From Xylogone sp. PMI_703 (taxonomy: Eukaryota; Ascomycota; Leotiomycetes), in assembly GCA_021399445.1 (NCBI GenBank), contig JAJTUQ010000003.1:4526001-4590000 (forward strand): a DNA stretch of 64,000 bases, written 5' to 3'. Under the pieces are notes generated by a model, which did not search any database, had not been told where the DNA came from, and was given only the letters and a program-made list of their open reading frames with translations. Both the position numbers and the translations under genes were made by a program. Of the stretch, positions 46,601 through 58,612 are shown in pieces (positions within the stretch are counted from its first letter, which is position 1; every line of letters starts with the position of its first letter).

Positions 46601-49600
46601 GTAGTAAGTCTATGTAAGAAGACATGCTAATAGAAGTGTGCACAGACAATTACCAAGGCGAAGAGAGCGATATAGCGATAATTTCCTTGACGAGAAGTAA
46701 CCCTCGAAATGATATTGGATTCATGACAGCCCCCGAGAGATTGAACGTACTTCTATCCAGAGCCCGAAACGCGCTGATTATGATTGGTGATGCGGAAACC
46801 TTCATGAATTCCCGTAAAGGGAAAGATCTATGGAAACGCTTTATAGGAATTCTTAAGGAGGGTCGCCATATTTATGACGGCTTTCCCGTCAAATGTGAAC
46901 GCCACCCGAATCGACACGCTCTCTTGAGTCGGCCTGAAGCCTTTGATAAGGAGTGTCCTGACGGAGGATGTTTGGAACCATGGTAAGGACACATACTTAG
47001 TTAATAATTAATTTACTAATTCATTATTCCTAGTGGTGCTACACTGAAGTGTGGCATTCATAAGTGTCCACAATACTGCCATCAGCTCTCCGATCACTCG
47101 AAAATGAATTGTACACACGTCATGGAGACTAAATGTGACAGGGGCCATCTTAAAAGGTGGAAATGTCACGAAAGCCAACCGACTGCCTGTCAAGCATGTG
47201 TACGTGAGGACCAAAAGCGGCAGAGAGAGCTTCAAGCAGAACTAGAACGGCAAGCCAAGCTTGATCAAGAACAAGCAGAACATCTAGCAAAAATGGCTGA
47301 CCTTGACCGCCAAATTAAGCTTGCAAGAGAGCTTGTAGCAAATGCTGTGGCAGCAGAGCAAAATGCTCAAGCATTGGAACAAAAGAGATTAGATCTTGAG
47401 GCCGCAAAGCTTGCCGCAACTCGAGCACTCAATAAGCCACCGCAAACACCAGCGAAGGTACCACCAGCTAAACATTCCTCATCCAAATCTTCGAGCCCCG
47501 ACCCCATAAGATCCAATGCTGCTGCGGACGAGAAACAACATAGAGCGGATCAGAATATACCACAGGATGTAAAGGGTGAATCAGAAAAGGAATGGGAACG
47601 ACAAAAGCGCATAGAGGGGGCCTCAAATGATGCGCTCGATGCTCTTATGGGACTCACTGGTCTAGAAGAGGTGAAATCTAAAATTTTGACCATAAAATCC
47701 AAAATCGAAACTGTCCAGAGACAAGGTACAGATATGAAGAAGGAAAGGCTTGGCCTGGTCCTGCTCGGAAATCCGGGAACTGGTAGGTGTCTATCCCACA
47801 GTTTATAGCATCACTAATACCCACTAGGAAAAACCACTGTTGCACGTATCTATGCTCAATTCTTATCCTCTGTTGGAGTGCTGCCCGGAACGGAATTTAT
47901 TGAGACGACAGGAGCTCGACTAGCAAATGAAGGAGTTGCCGGAGCAAAGAAGCATATTGATAAAATTCTAAGTGCTGGTGGGGGGACACTTTTCTTAGAT
48001 GAAGCCTACCAGTTGGCCAGTGGCAACAATCCTGGCGGCTCCTCTGTTCTAGATTTCCTACTTGCGGAGATCGAGAACCAAGTGGGAAAGATAGTCTTCA
48101 TTTTGGCTGGTTACAATACGCAGATGGAAAAATTCTTCGAGCATAACCCAGGATTCGATAGTCGCATGCCTTATCGTCTTTGCTTTGCTGATTATTCTGA
48201 CTCTGAGCTCCTGATAATGCTCCATCGTCTTATTGAGAAGAAGTATAACGGTCGTGCTAAGGTAGAGGATGGATATGGAGGGTTATATGCCCGGGTTGCG
48301 ATCAGACGCTTAGGGAGAGGCCGCGGGCGTGAAGGGTATGGGAATGCCCGTGCATTAGAGAACGTCTGGGCAAGAGTCACGGACCGACAAGCCAGTCGGA
48401 TACAGAGAGAACGTGCTGCTGGTCGTAGACCAGATGATCTTTTATTTATAAAAGAAGACTTGATTGGGCCTGAGCCTTCGGGTGCAATTCGAGAAAGTAC
48501 TGCATGGAAAGAACTACAGGCACTAATCGGTCTTCAAGCTGTTAAGGATTCTATAAAGGGGCTTGTCAATAATTTACAACTGAACTACATTCGGGAGCTT
48601 GACGAAAAGCCACCTGTTGAAGTTAGTCTCAACCGCATTTTTCTTGGCTCACCAGGAACTGGTAAAACCACAGTCGGAAAATTATACGGGCAACTTTTAG
48701 CTGATATGGGAATGCTATCGAAACGAGAAGGTAAGAACTTTGCTATCTTTTGTTTCTCCCTCTGCCCCTCAGTCTTTTGGCGGAATTACCTTGTGAGTCA
48801 CTAGCATGACAAGCAACGACCATCGACCATATAAGCTATTGATGGACTAATATTCGATAGTTGTCATTAAGAATCCTTCAGATTTCATGGGAAGCGTCAT
48901 TGGAGAATCCGAAAAGAATACTAGGGCAATTCTCAAATCGACCGAGGGCAAGGTTCTGATTATCGACGAGGCGTATATGCTCTACTCAGGTACTCAAGGA
49001 GTGGGGAATACATCAGATCCCTACAAAACCGCGATTATCGACACAATCGTAGCAGAAGTCCAAAGTACTCCAGGGGAAGATCGATGTGTGCTTCTACTAG
49101 GCTACAGAGAACAAATGGAGGAAATGCTTAAGAATTCGAATCCCGGCCTCGCGAGGCGATTCCAATTAAACTATGCATTCCACTTTGAGGATTTTGATGA
49201 CACACAGTTAAGAGAGATTCTAAAACTAAAACTAAAGAAACAAGGTCTCGACGCAACAGAGGAAGCCAAGGATGTCGCCATCGAAATACTTTCAAGAGCC
49301 CGACATAGACCCAATTTTGGCAACGCTGGCGAAGTCGAGAATTTGATCTCTCATGCTAAGGCTCAAGAGCAGAAGAGACGTTCTTCTGGTAACGTGATCA
49401 ACACTGACCCTGATATCTGCTTCCTACCTCAAGACTTTGATAAAAATTTTGATAGGGCAAGCAGAGCTTCCCAGAATCTTCAGGAGCTCTTTGCAGACAT
49501 GGTAGGTTCTGCGGAGCTAATTGATAAGTTCGAAAAATATCAAAGAATAGCCGCTACTATGAAAGAACGAGGGATGGATGCAAGGTCACAGATTCCCTTT

Positions 49601-51033
49601 AATTTTATTTTCAAAGGCCCCCCTGGTAAGTACCTAACATCTACATTATTAATCAGATTTCATTAATGAATTTAGGGACTGGTAAAACAACTACGGCTAG
49701 GAAGATTGGCCAGGTGTTCTATGACATGGGCCTATTATCGACATCTGAGACTCTCGAACGATCAGCATCTGATCTCATCGCTGGATATGTCGGCCAAACT
49801 GGTCCAAAAACGATTAGTGTTCTTAAAGATGGTTTGGGAAAGGTCCTTTTCATAGATGAAGCGTACAGATTGGGTGAAGGCCATTTCGCAAAGGAAGCCA
49901 TTGACGAATTGGTTGATAGTCTGACAAAACCTCAATTCCGTGGTAAACTTGTCGTTATTCTAGCAGGATACACCGAAGACATCAACACTCTCCTTAAAGT
50001 CAATCCTGGACTATCAAGTAGGTTTCCAGACGAAGTTGTCTTCAGAAATATGACAGATGAGGAGTGTTTGAGTCTTCTTCGGCTGGAACTAAAGGGTGCG
50101 GGTATTGAATTCTTCCAGGAAGATCACCAATCTGAGGACTACAGAAATATTATGGCGCTGTTTGGGAGGTTATCTTGTCTTCCTAGCTGGGGAAATGGTC
50201 GAGATATCAAAACCTTATCTAGGACACTCATCGGGCATACTTTTGGAAGTGTAAAATCTAAATCCGAAGCTCTTGCGGTGTCTTGTTCGGATGTTATTGC
50301 TGCTCTTCAAAACACGTTGGAAGTCCAGCTTGCTCGGCAACATACGAAGTCTAACGTAGAAAGCTCGTTGAATGCTGCACGGCCAATCTTTGATCTACCT
50401 ACTCAAAACTTTTCACCCCAACCAACTAAAACCTCTCTATCATCTGCTGTGAAGGATAATATCACTAGGGCTAATGAAGAACAGCAAGCCGTTGACCAAA
50501 GCTTTGTATGTGGTGAGAATAGCAAAGAGGTATTTCAGGCTGAGGAGACATCACAAGAGCCCGAACGCGACCCAGGTGTATCAGATGAGATATGGGCACA
50601 GTTGCAAGCCCATATAAGAGCGAATGATCTTGCACAAAAACACTCGGAGATTACTATTGCCAACCTAGAGCATCAGGTAGCCACTTCCAAGGCAGAAGAA
50701 GAAACTAGTAAGCAAGCCACAACTCTTTCTGAGAGTATAGTGCAACCGCCAACTGCTCCCGCCGGTGACGACGAAGAAGCGAAAGAGCGAAAACGTAAGC
50801 ATGAAGAAGCAAGACTTCGCGCTTTGAAAGCTCACCTGGCCGCAAAAGAAGCCGAAGAAAAACTGCGCAAGGCCAAAGAGCTGAGAGATAAGGAGAGAGC
50901 TAAAGAGGCTAAGATCCAAAAGAAGTTGAGGGATATGGGCGTTTGTATTGCAGGATTTAGATGGATCAAGGAGGCTTCTGGGTACAGGTGCGCGGGGGGC
51001 AGTCATTATATTAGTAACTCTCAACTACGGTAA
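43635..51033 (+). CDS. NFX1-type zinc-finger SF1 helicase with three CbxX/CfqX-type AAA domains
   Basis: Seven exons: 43635-45099, 45157-46596, 46646-46982, 47034-47782, 47828-48730, 48861-49625, 49676-51033; 2338 aa. Residues 1-480 are an N-terminal region like that of ZNFX1 helicases. The UPF1-like SF1 helicase has Walker A GPPGTGKS (about 486-493), VEEAGE (about 750) and QGEESD (about 972). An NFX1-like Cys/His region follows (about 1081-1115, CGATLKCGIHKC), then a charged coiled coil (about 1120-1200). Three AAA modules of the CbxX/CfqX type carry GNPGTGKT/LDEAYQL, GSPGTGKT/IDEAYML and GPPGTGKT/IDEAYRL; all Walker motifs are intact. A Lys/Glu/Ala coiled coil ends the protein. Nearly every intron interrupts a Walker A motif. 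RNA surveillance or silencing is suggested by animal ZNFX1; the AAA role is unknown. Confidence 0.9.
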
Positions 51034-51778
51034 AGTTTTGTAGGCTTTTCGGGGTTTCTAGATCATGAATTAAAGTTTATTTATTAAGGAGTCTTCCTTA
51101 TTGTAGTCCAGAGTCTCAGTAAGATGAATATTCTCTATACCAAAGTTTTCCATTGCAATGATATGGACCCGAAGCATATCTACATTACTCATCTATATTT
51201 AGTGACTGAATTCACCCATCAGGCTTCATAGTTTCAAAGGTCACTTTGAAATGTTAGATATTGATGAAGAATATAATAATTAGTGTGCATAGGCTGTATC
51301 CTACTTCATTACTCATAAGAACGGGTAGGAAAAATAGATATGCATCACCGGTTCCAAACAAGTACTAATGATTTCATCAAAGAGCGTTCGTGAATTTTAA
51401 CTGTATACTGAATTTTAACTAATCTATTTAATTACAAAGGAAAACCATTGGCAGCTCGCTCATTTCTTATAATTTTAATTCAAAAATGAAACCCTATTAT
51501 GAAGCCCTATATGAAGATCAATACACAGAAATCCAACTGTGCAAGCATTAATATCTGAGTCGAAGCATCTTCGAAAATTATTATTCTATTTTATGGTGTA
51601 TTAATCACCCTCTCCTGGTAGATCGAGATGCAGGAGATGGCATAGTTAATGAAAGACTTGAAGCGGTATCAGGCTGGACCGCATGCTATCACTATCAGAC
51701 GATACAGAGAAACACTGTGCAGTAATGTAGTGTTTTAGTAGTAGATGCGATCTGGCATAGTACTGTACTATTACTCTT
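51034..51778. other. Convergent intergenic, nothing recognised
   Basis: AT-rich region between the helicase and the MFS 3' ends with a short GAATTTTAACT direct repeat near 51390-51420. No gene. Confidence 0.6.
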
Positions 51779-53393
51779 TTAGGATTCACTTTTTGCCTCT
51801 GCTACTCTCGCAGCTTCTTCCCTCTCTTTTTTCCTCCATTCCGCAGCGAATTTCCACTGGATCAGAGGGCCGATTAATGCCACTAGTTGCGCAGCGACGC
51901 AAATTGTGAATGCTACGCCGACTCCAACACCATCGATCATAGGCATGATGAAGCTTGTACCACCGGCAGCAAACAAGCATCGCGCAAGATTCAAACTAGC
52001 ACTAGCTGCCGCACTCTTATCGTGGAAGATGTCAACTAGGTAAGTCATGATGACAGATTGCGTGGATACAGCCGTCCATCCTGTTATAAAGGTTGACACA
52101 ATAGGGACAGCAATGTGTACCTTGTGAGGATAGTTGATGGTCCAGCCAAAGAGGATGATCGAGCAGCATTGCAGAATGGAGAAAATAGGCACGAGGCGAA
52201 GACGGGCTTTCTCCAAGGGAAAGTCATCGTCCCGGTTGGCTTGAGAAACATTCCCTTGTTCATTATCAAATGAAGCTTCATATTTCATCTTGATACGCTG
52301 ATAGTCGGCATTCAGAATCTTGCCAGTGAGCAGTGTCCCGATCATCGATCCTACACCATTGGCGATGAATGTGAGACCGATGTGGATTTCGGACAAACCA
52401 TAACGATCCTTGAAAAGAGAGGACATGGCAGTGATGCTCATCTGCCAAACTGCGTAATAAACTGCGAGGAAGAAAATGATTGGAGCGGCATACTTGCTAA
52501 AGAGTACGCGAAACGGACTCAAAAGATCAACAGATTTCTTCGCTGCTGGCTGAGACTGATCACCCACTGCCTGTCGCCACTGAACTTTTGTTTTTTTCTG
52601 GTAAACATTCAGCGGAAACTTCATGTAGATATTGGATGGAGTCCAGCTCCCATTCGCGACGATTGATCGTAGTGTCTCAGGCAGCAAGAAGATAAGCAAG
52701 CAGAGAAAAACGCCGCTGTAGATTGCCAGGAACCAGAAGATTGCTTTCCATCCTAGTGACCCAGCAATAGCGCCTCCAATGACTGGCCCTACGGCGACAG
52801 GAACGAGCAGTCCTGCTTGGAAAATCCCCATGTAACCTCCACGTTCAGCACGAGTGGTGAGATCGCCAATTACACCAGACCCAATAGCAATAGTACTAGC
52901 GCTGCCGGTGCTCTGTAGACATCTTAGAACAATAAGTGTCGCATAGTTTTTGGTTTCCGCAAGGCCAATGCACGCTCCAAGAAAGACAAGAAATGTACAC
53001 GCATATGCCGTCCGACGGCCTTTTACATCAGAGATAGGACCCCAGAGACTTGGTGCAAGGCCTTGGAATATGAGATATGATGTGACTGTCAAGCTGACAA
53101 GCTCGATAGAGACATTGAGGTCGTTCGCAATTGTTGGCAAGGCAGGGAAGTAAATGTTTGACGCGAAACCAGAAACTGTTTGGCATGTCAGTACGACCTG
53201 AGATAACTGTTATGAATTGGCAAAACGCACAAGTTGCTGCGGTGGAAACAATAGTAATTATTAAGGCTTTTTGTCTTTTATCGAATATGCTATAAGGTGG
53301 CTCGGGAGCGGGTGCTGTGGGCGATCTCACGGCTGTTGTTGTTGATGTTGTAGAATCAGACTGAACTGGTTCTGTACTTTCTACAGAAGGCAT
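51779..53393 (-). CDS. MFS multidrug transporter, DHA1 (Qdr/Dtr1-like) type
   Basis: Two exons, 53393-53231 and 53175-51779, 519 aa. The hydrophilic N-terminus has a Ser/Thr run. The splice restores STAATF-SGFASNIYFPALPTIANDL, the classic first-helix motif of fungal DHA1 drug:H+ antiporters. The A motif reads GPISDVKGRRTAY, and VLRCLQSTGSASTIAIGSGVIGDL (positions after helix 4) and VGPVIGGAIAGSLGWKAIFWFL are the antiporter motif C region. About 12 membrane segments. It is head to head with the isochorismatase-like gene; the shared promoter contains two inverted CTACCGGAGTT copies. Likely exporter of a toxic metabolite or drug in the phosphatase cluster. Confidence 0.9.
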
Positions 53394-53759
53394 GATGTAT
53401 GTTAATCTATTGATTGAATGAGTGCTTGAGAAAACGAATGTTCTATCAGAATCAAAATGATGGATGAGACCCGAGAAAACATTGAAATATATGAATAGTC
53501 ATTCTGCTGCATGGGGGTGGCGGTTATAGGGTTGCTACCGGAGTTCCGACCCTCTCTCGGGGTTGAGCGCCCGGTAGCCCAGGAGCTGAGGCCTCAACTC
53601 CGGTAGGGTCGACAAGGGCTGAGGATATTTTGGCCGCAAGTAATAAATGCATTCGCATAGAGATCTTCTTGTATCTGAGATCAAAAATATTCAGTCCTCT
53701 TCATCACTCCTTTGAACTTTCGTTCATAAATCCAAATAGCTCTTACTCATATAACCACC
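53394..53759. promoter_or_regulatory. Divergent promoter of MFS exporter and isochorismatase-like gene
   Basis: 366-bp region between two starts. It carries the GC-rich block 53530-53610 with inverted CTACCGGAGTT / AACTCCGGTAG, surrounded by AT-richer DNA. Confidence 0.7.
53535..53606. promoter_or_regulatory. Inverted CTACCGGAGTT...AACTCCGGTAG site (Zn2Cys6-type)
   Basis: CTACCGGAGTT at 53535-53545 and its exact reverse complement at 53596-53606. The left copy continues into CGGAGTTCCG, an inverted CGG-N4-CCG of the kind bound by Zn2Cys6 dimers. AACTCCGG recurs in the PP2A/PP1 and factor promoters. Confidence 0.6.
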
Positions 53760-54419
53760 ATGGCCCTATCTATGAGCTTCGGCGATAACTATGCAGTCCT
53801 TAACTTAGATTGGATGTCAGTTCTTGTCAACGCCGTCAAAGACACCACCGAAGGACGGGCTTTCATCGAAAATTGTTCTAAGTGGAACGATGCCGTGCAT
53901 CAGAAATCTCCTCGCCCCCTTACAATTTTCTCCGCCCTCTCCTTCAATCCTGGCCAGCCCGAGCTGCAACGCGGCTCGCCGTTTGCCAACTTAATCGCCT
54001 CATTCGGTGAATTCACAATCGGCTCCCCCGAAGTGCAGATAGATAGCCGGTTCAAAGTTGACGAGCATGATATCGTCCTCCAGAAGACCAGATGGTCTGC
54101 CACCATGGGTAATGCTCTAGAACAGATCTTGAAAGCGCAAGATATCAAGACAGTGATAATTGTATGTAGTGTCTATCATTTAGTTAATTTGTACTAACTA
54201 GTATAGTCTGGCGTGAGCCTTTCTGCTGTTGTAATGTCCACTGTCTATCGATTATTCGACCTGGACTACAACGTATATGTTATTCGAGATAATGTGTTGG
54301 AATTACCAGTCGACCAAACCGCAACCGTCTCGAAGGTGATGCTAGATATACTACTACCTAAGATGGGGTACAAGGTTGTTTCACTTGATGAGGCCCTGAA
54401 ATTGCTAGAGCGGTCTTGA
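53760..54419 (+). CDS. Isochorismatase-fold hydrolase (cysteine hydrolase superfamily)
   Basis: Two exons, 53760-54161 and 54207-54419 (45-bp intron, ACTAAC branch), 204 aa. The fold is read from NYAVLNLDWM (Asp17 at the catalytic Asp position), IDSRF...IVLQKTRWSA (Lys109 at the catalytic Lys position) and the SGVSLSAVVMSTVYRLFDLDYNVYVIRD block formed by splicing. The position of the nucleophilic Cys (GxxTxxCV) holds Val142, so a standard cysteine-hydrolase mechanism is unlikely; this Cys-less variant is seen in some fungal paralogues. Divergent from the MFS exporter with shared motif sites, so probably part of the same regulon. Substrate unknown. Confidence 0.8.
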
Positions 54420-54765
54420 GAGGTCTTTGATTATAATTTGAGTGATCTTATAAATTATTCCAAACGTTTGAATATCAGAATTAGGTATATATATGCATCG
54501 TGTACAAAATATCTGGCTGGTAATGATAAAGCAATTTTTGGTTCATCGGGTAGAGGAAAGAGCTTTGATAGAGTTTTTAGGTATTTATAAGATAAAAGAA
54601 TAAATAGCAAAGCGAAGATTTTGAAACCATACAAAGCATCTATATTTAATATTCTTTCTAGTGGCACCGTCCCTATCTAGTATGTATTAAAGGTGGAATA
54701 TTGTGCCTCCTGATAGAATCCAGAACCGCCAAGGCAAACGCCACAGTTAGGACTTCATATGCTAC
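54420..54765. other. Convergent intergenic, nothing recognised
   Basis: Short AT-rich spacer between the hydrolase and the PP2A 3' ends. Confidence 0.7.
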
Positions 54766-56008
54766 CTATAAGAAATAATCAGGTGTCCGTCGTTTCACCG
54801 TAGGCTCACCAGTTCTTGGAGAAGGGTCAAACTGTATGCTGTGGATAAAGGTTAGCATATTGATTCAACCCACTGTTCAGGTTATCGCTAAAGATGAACT
54901 TACAATTTATAGTTCAGATGTTCATCAATCTCTACAATTGCGGCTTGGTTACCGCATCGATAGCAGTAGTTCGGCGCTGGTAAAAGATTAGTATCTTAGT
55001 CCTCCAAGCTAATTTGTATTCAAAGAATGTACCAGAGAAAATCGTAACTACTTGTCTGTCATGGGACCACTGGTAGCCATCCATAACCATCTGGTGAGCC
55101 CTGGCGACAAGACTCAAACCATTGGTATGATTGAATGTCTCTGAGACATCCTGCCCAAAGGTGTAGCCAGCTCCACGAGGAGAGAGTCCCCAACCAGCCC
55201 TCTCATCCGGATCACTCCAAAGGAGATCACACATAGGACCATCATGTGGAGGCTCTTGGACGCGATCAAGAGAACGAACATCATCCAGCGTATTGAGCGA
55301 TGGGCTCAACCCTCCATGGAGACAGAAGATCTGATTCTCAACAAGAGCAGTAATGGGGAGATAGTCGAAAAGATCGGTAAAGTATCTCCAGACATTAGCA
55401 TTGCCATACTTGCGCAAACATTCATCATAGAAGCCATAAACCTGTGTGATCTGGCGCGATTCGTGATTCCCTCGAAGAATCGTAACCCGCTTCGGATACC
55501 GAATTTTGAGGGCGACGAGAAGAGATACTGATTCAACAGAATGGTAGCCACGGTCAACGTAGTCACCTAGGACAATTATCGGGTCAGCCTGCTGTTCGGG
55601 TCGTCCGTAACAGATACTTTTCTCTTACCCATGAAAAGGTAATTCGTATCTGGACATCGCCCACTGATACGGAATAACTCTATTAAATCATGATACTGGC
55701 CATGTATATCTCCACAAACTGTGACCGGGCAATTCTAATAGGGTTATCAGTTCGGTCCTGGTGGGATCGGTGTCGGTGGTCCCATGGCCCCCGCGCAACA
55801 CACATACGACTGGCTGCACGTTCGACTCATCTTGTACTACTTCCTTTGCCTGCGTTAAAAATATGGTCAGGTACTGTTTGTATGATAGATAGAGCCTGCA
55901 ACTTACCTTCTCACACAATTCTTGCACGTCGTCCTCGGAAAGAGGCTTACAGTCCATCAAACTTTCAATCCACTTCTCAACGGTCTGAATAGACCGAGAC
56001 TCGGCCAT
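54766..56008 (-). CDS. PP2A catalytic-subunit paralogue (Ser/Thr phosphatase)
   Basis: Six exons: 56008-55907, 55849-55808, 55734-55629, 55566-55033, 54976-54904, 54838-54766; exactly 309 aa, the family length. All metal/catalytic motifs are intact: [54 protein letters not shown], and the C-terminal TPDYFL tail used for carboxymethylation and B-subunit assembly. It is more diverged than a housekeeping PP2A should be: [21 protein letters not shown] instead of GYYSVE-type, and [10 protein letters not shown] instead of the CPRxGEP usual in fungi (from memory). Head to head with a PP1 paralogue across 756 bp. Self-resistance copy is an inference. Confidence 0.92.
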
Positions 56009-56764
56009 AGATCCAATGCTAGGGCTCTCAGATCGCTTTTGGATGCCACCTCAGATATATCAGCTAGAATCAAACTCACTATACAGTTATCAAGTAGAAT
56101 GAGTGGAGTAGTCATGCACAGATATGGGGCGAAGAAGCTATGTTCGTTTCAGAGTTCAGCGTAAATATATACCAAGCGATGACAGAGAATAGTCGAAGAG
56201 TGTCCCCTAGAGCAATAAGCTAAGCAAGTTAGCTTAGTTGCATGTTTTTGGAGAACAGAGATGGTGGATATGAAGCTTCAAAAAAAGAACGATACAATTT
56301 CGTTACAAGATGTGATGCGATCGCGTAGATTGTTTCGCTAGCGATGTCGTCACTGTGACTCGGTATCCCGAGTCAATTCCGACACCGGCCTTCAACTCCG
56401 GGAGCTTATGGAGACATCTACCGTAACTAGCAATACATGCATGTCATTATCAAGCGAATATGGATTTCCCCCCTATTTACAAAGTAGCATCCGAAGTCAT
56501 GTGGTTAGCCAAGATATATCTCAATGTCTAGATTTCAGTGCCTCAAAACAGATGGGTAAATGCGTGCCTCTGAAAATTCCCAGCAGACGATTTCACAGAA
56601 AGAGTTCTACGCCACAAACTTTCCTTTAGACTTTTAGTCTGTAATCTTTACTTCAAAGCATATGCACTACACCCTCTTACTGTTGCCCCTCCTTACTAGT
56701 GTTGCCCACTGTCAAGTAGTGTTTTCTCCATCTTTACCAAAACTAGACAAGTAGACAAAACGCC
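56009..56764. promoter_or_regulatory. Divergent promoter of PP2A and PP1 paralogues
   Basis: 756-bp region between the two start codons. A GC-rich block at about 56340-56410 holds the palindromic GACTCGG/CCGAGTC site and an AACTCCGG copy. Confidence 0.65.
56357..56401. promoter_or_regulatory. Palindrome GACTCGG-N4-CCGAGTC plus AACTCCGG
   Basis: Arms at 56357-56363 and 56368-56374, spacer TATC; AACTCCGG at 56394-56401, inside TCAACTCCGG as in the other two promoters. A candidate for the same Zn2Cys6 regulator. Confidence 0.55.
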
Positions 56765-57912
56765 ATGAGTGACACGGATATGGCCAATTTGGACTCTATC
56801 ATCGAGAGATTACTTTGTGTGAGGGCTCACCGACCCGGCAAACTTGTCCAGCTTTGGGAGTCCGAAATACGTTACCTCTGTCACCAAGCACGCGAAATCT
56901 GCCTATCTCAACCAATATTACTGGAGCTTGAAGCACCAATCCTGGTAAGCCCTTGGACCCCAGTAACTCCTTTGTGTGGGCACATGGCATAAATAATTCA
57001 GAACAATTGCTAACTGGGGATTGACAGATCTGTGGTGACGTTCATGGTCAGTACTATGACCTCTTACGATTGTTCGAACACGGCGGCTATCCACCAGAGG
57101 CAAACTATCTATTCCTTGGTGACTATGTTGACCGTGGTAAGCAATCCGTCGAATGCATCTGTCTCCTTCTAGCCTTCAAAATCAAGTATCCCGAAAATTT
57201 CTTCATTCTCCGCGGCAATCATGAATGCGCGTCTATCAACCGAATATATGGGTTCTATGATGAGTGCAAGAGGAGATACAGCGTCAAACTCTGGAAGACA
57301 TTTATAGATTGCTTTAACTGTTTACCAATTGTTGCTATGATTGAGGATAAGATACTCTGTATGCACGGAGGACTCAGTCCAGATTTAAACACGATAGAGC
57401 AAATTCGTCGGATTATGCGTCCCACAGATGTAAGTTCTTTCACTCTTAAGATATATGATTCGACATCCATTACTTACTATCATAGATTCCTGACTGTGGT
57501 CTGTTATGTGACCTCCTCTGGGCGGACCCAGACAAAGAAATCACGGGCTGGAGCGAGAACGACCGCGGTGTCTCTTTCACATTTGGTCCTGACATTGTCG
57601 ATCGCTTTATACAGAAACATGGGGTAGATCTGATTTGTCGCGGACACCAGTGCGTGGAAGATGGTTATGAGTTCTTCGCGAAGAGACAGCTAGTGACACT
57701 ATTCAGTGCACCAAATTACTGTGGGGAGTTCGACAATGCAGGTGCTCTGATGAGTGTTGACAAGGACTTGCTTTGTGCTTTTCAGGTACGTGGACAGGCT
57801 ATCTTATTCCCGCATTACAACTGTAGATTGCTAACGGTGTTGTAACCAGATCTTCAGACCAGCCGAAAAGAAAACAATGATGTCGCAAATTATGAGATCA
57901 GGCAAGTCTTAG
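56765..57912 (+). CDS. PP1 catalytic-subunit paralogue (Ser/Thr phosphatase)
   Basis: Four exons, 56765-56944, 57028-57429, 57486-57785 and 57850-57912; 314 aa. All phosphatase motifs are intact: [45 protein letters not shown]. It is recognisably PP1 (LDSIIERLL, [30 protein letters not shown]). Differences from canonical fungal PP1, as I recall it, include [14 protein letters not shown] where ICRAHQVVEDGYEF is usual, close to the substrate/toxin-contact Arg, and a short [11 protein letters not shown] end instead of the longer basic TPPRKQ tail. Divergent from a PP2A paralogue. A diverged second copy fits target-duplication resistance, but specialised signalling is also possible. Confidence 0.92.
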
Positions 57913-58612
57913 TGCCTCATATTTTCTTCATAATAGAGATCAGGTGCAAACGAGACGCTTGGCAATCAGTATACTCAGAGAGGAGATATCTATAGTAAAA
58001 CATTGGATGCTATCCTTCCTCGATCATGGTAGCATTTTTACATCGCCGTCTCAGAAAGCTTGCATATACTTCTTATAATATCGCTTATAGAGAACATTGT
58101 ACATGAATTAGTGGCTATCTATGGGAAGCAACAAAACAAACCGGAGCCTCTGAAAATTTAGATTTGAATGTGTATAACAGCATCAGTAAAGGATGGCGCT
58201 GAATGTGACGCCTGTATGAACCACTACTCAAATGCACAATGCATAAAGTTATGTGCATGCCAGGAACAAGGTTCGGAAGTAGTTGCCGACGTAGCGTGAC
58301 TTTCGGTTATGCTAAACCTAATGCATATAGCGCAGGCGAGCGCTCAACTCCGGCACGTTCGGAGTTCCGGAAGGCAAAACAACAGCCGGAACTGGCATGC
58401 ACGTCATGATACTTTCGAATTGAAAAGGGGCCCGTCCGTCCCACAGAAACTTCCACGCGATTAATCGTTTTATGCCATGATCACTTACCTAATTACTAGC
58501 ATCCCTTAACTTAACTGGCTATGGAGGCCCGCTTCACGTGATTCCCCTTTTCCATTCTTTCCAAATAATTTTCCAAATATTGGCTTAGACGAAGAAAAAT
58601 ACTGGAAGAGGG
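57913..58612. promoter_or_regulatory. Upstream region of Zn2Cys6 factor
   Basis: 700-bp region; no gene. At 58344-58370 it holds the third AACTCCGG/CGGAGTTCCGG block, suggesting autoregulation of the downstream factor. Confidence 0.6.
58344..58370. promoter_or_regulatory. AACTCCG-N7-CGGAGTT inverted site with CGGAGTTCCGG
   Basis: AACTCCGG at 58346-58353 and CGGAGTTCCGG at 58360-58370; the arms AACTCCG and CGGAGTT are exact complements with a 7-base spacer. Same elements as in the MFS/hydrolase promoter. Confidence 0.6.

Noticed and set aside
53521..53610. Rho-independent-like hairpin in the GC-rich block
   Set aside because: The region is a promoter in a eukaryote; the inverted arms fit regulator sites better than a terminator.
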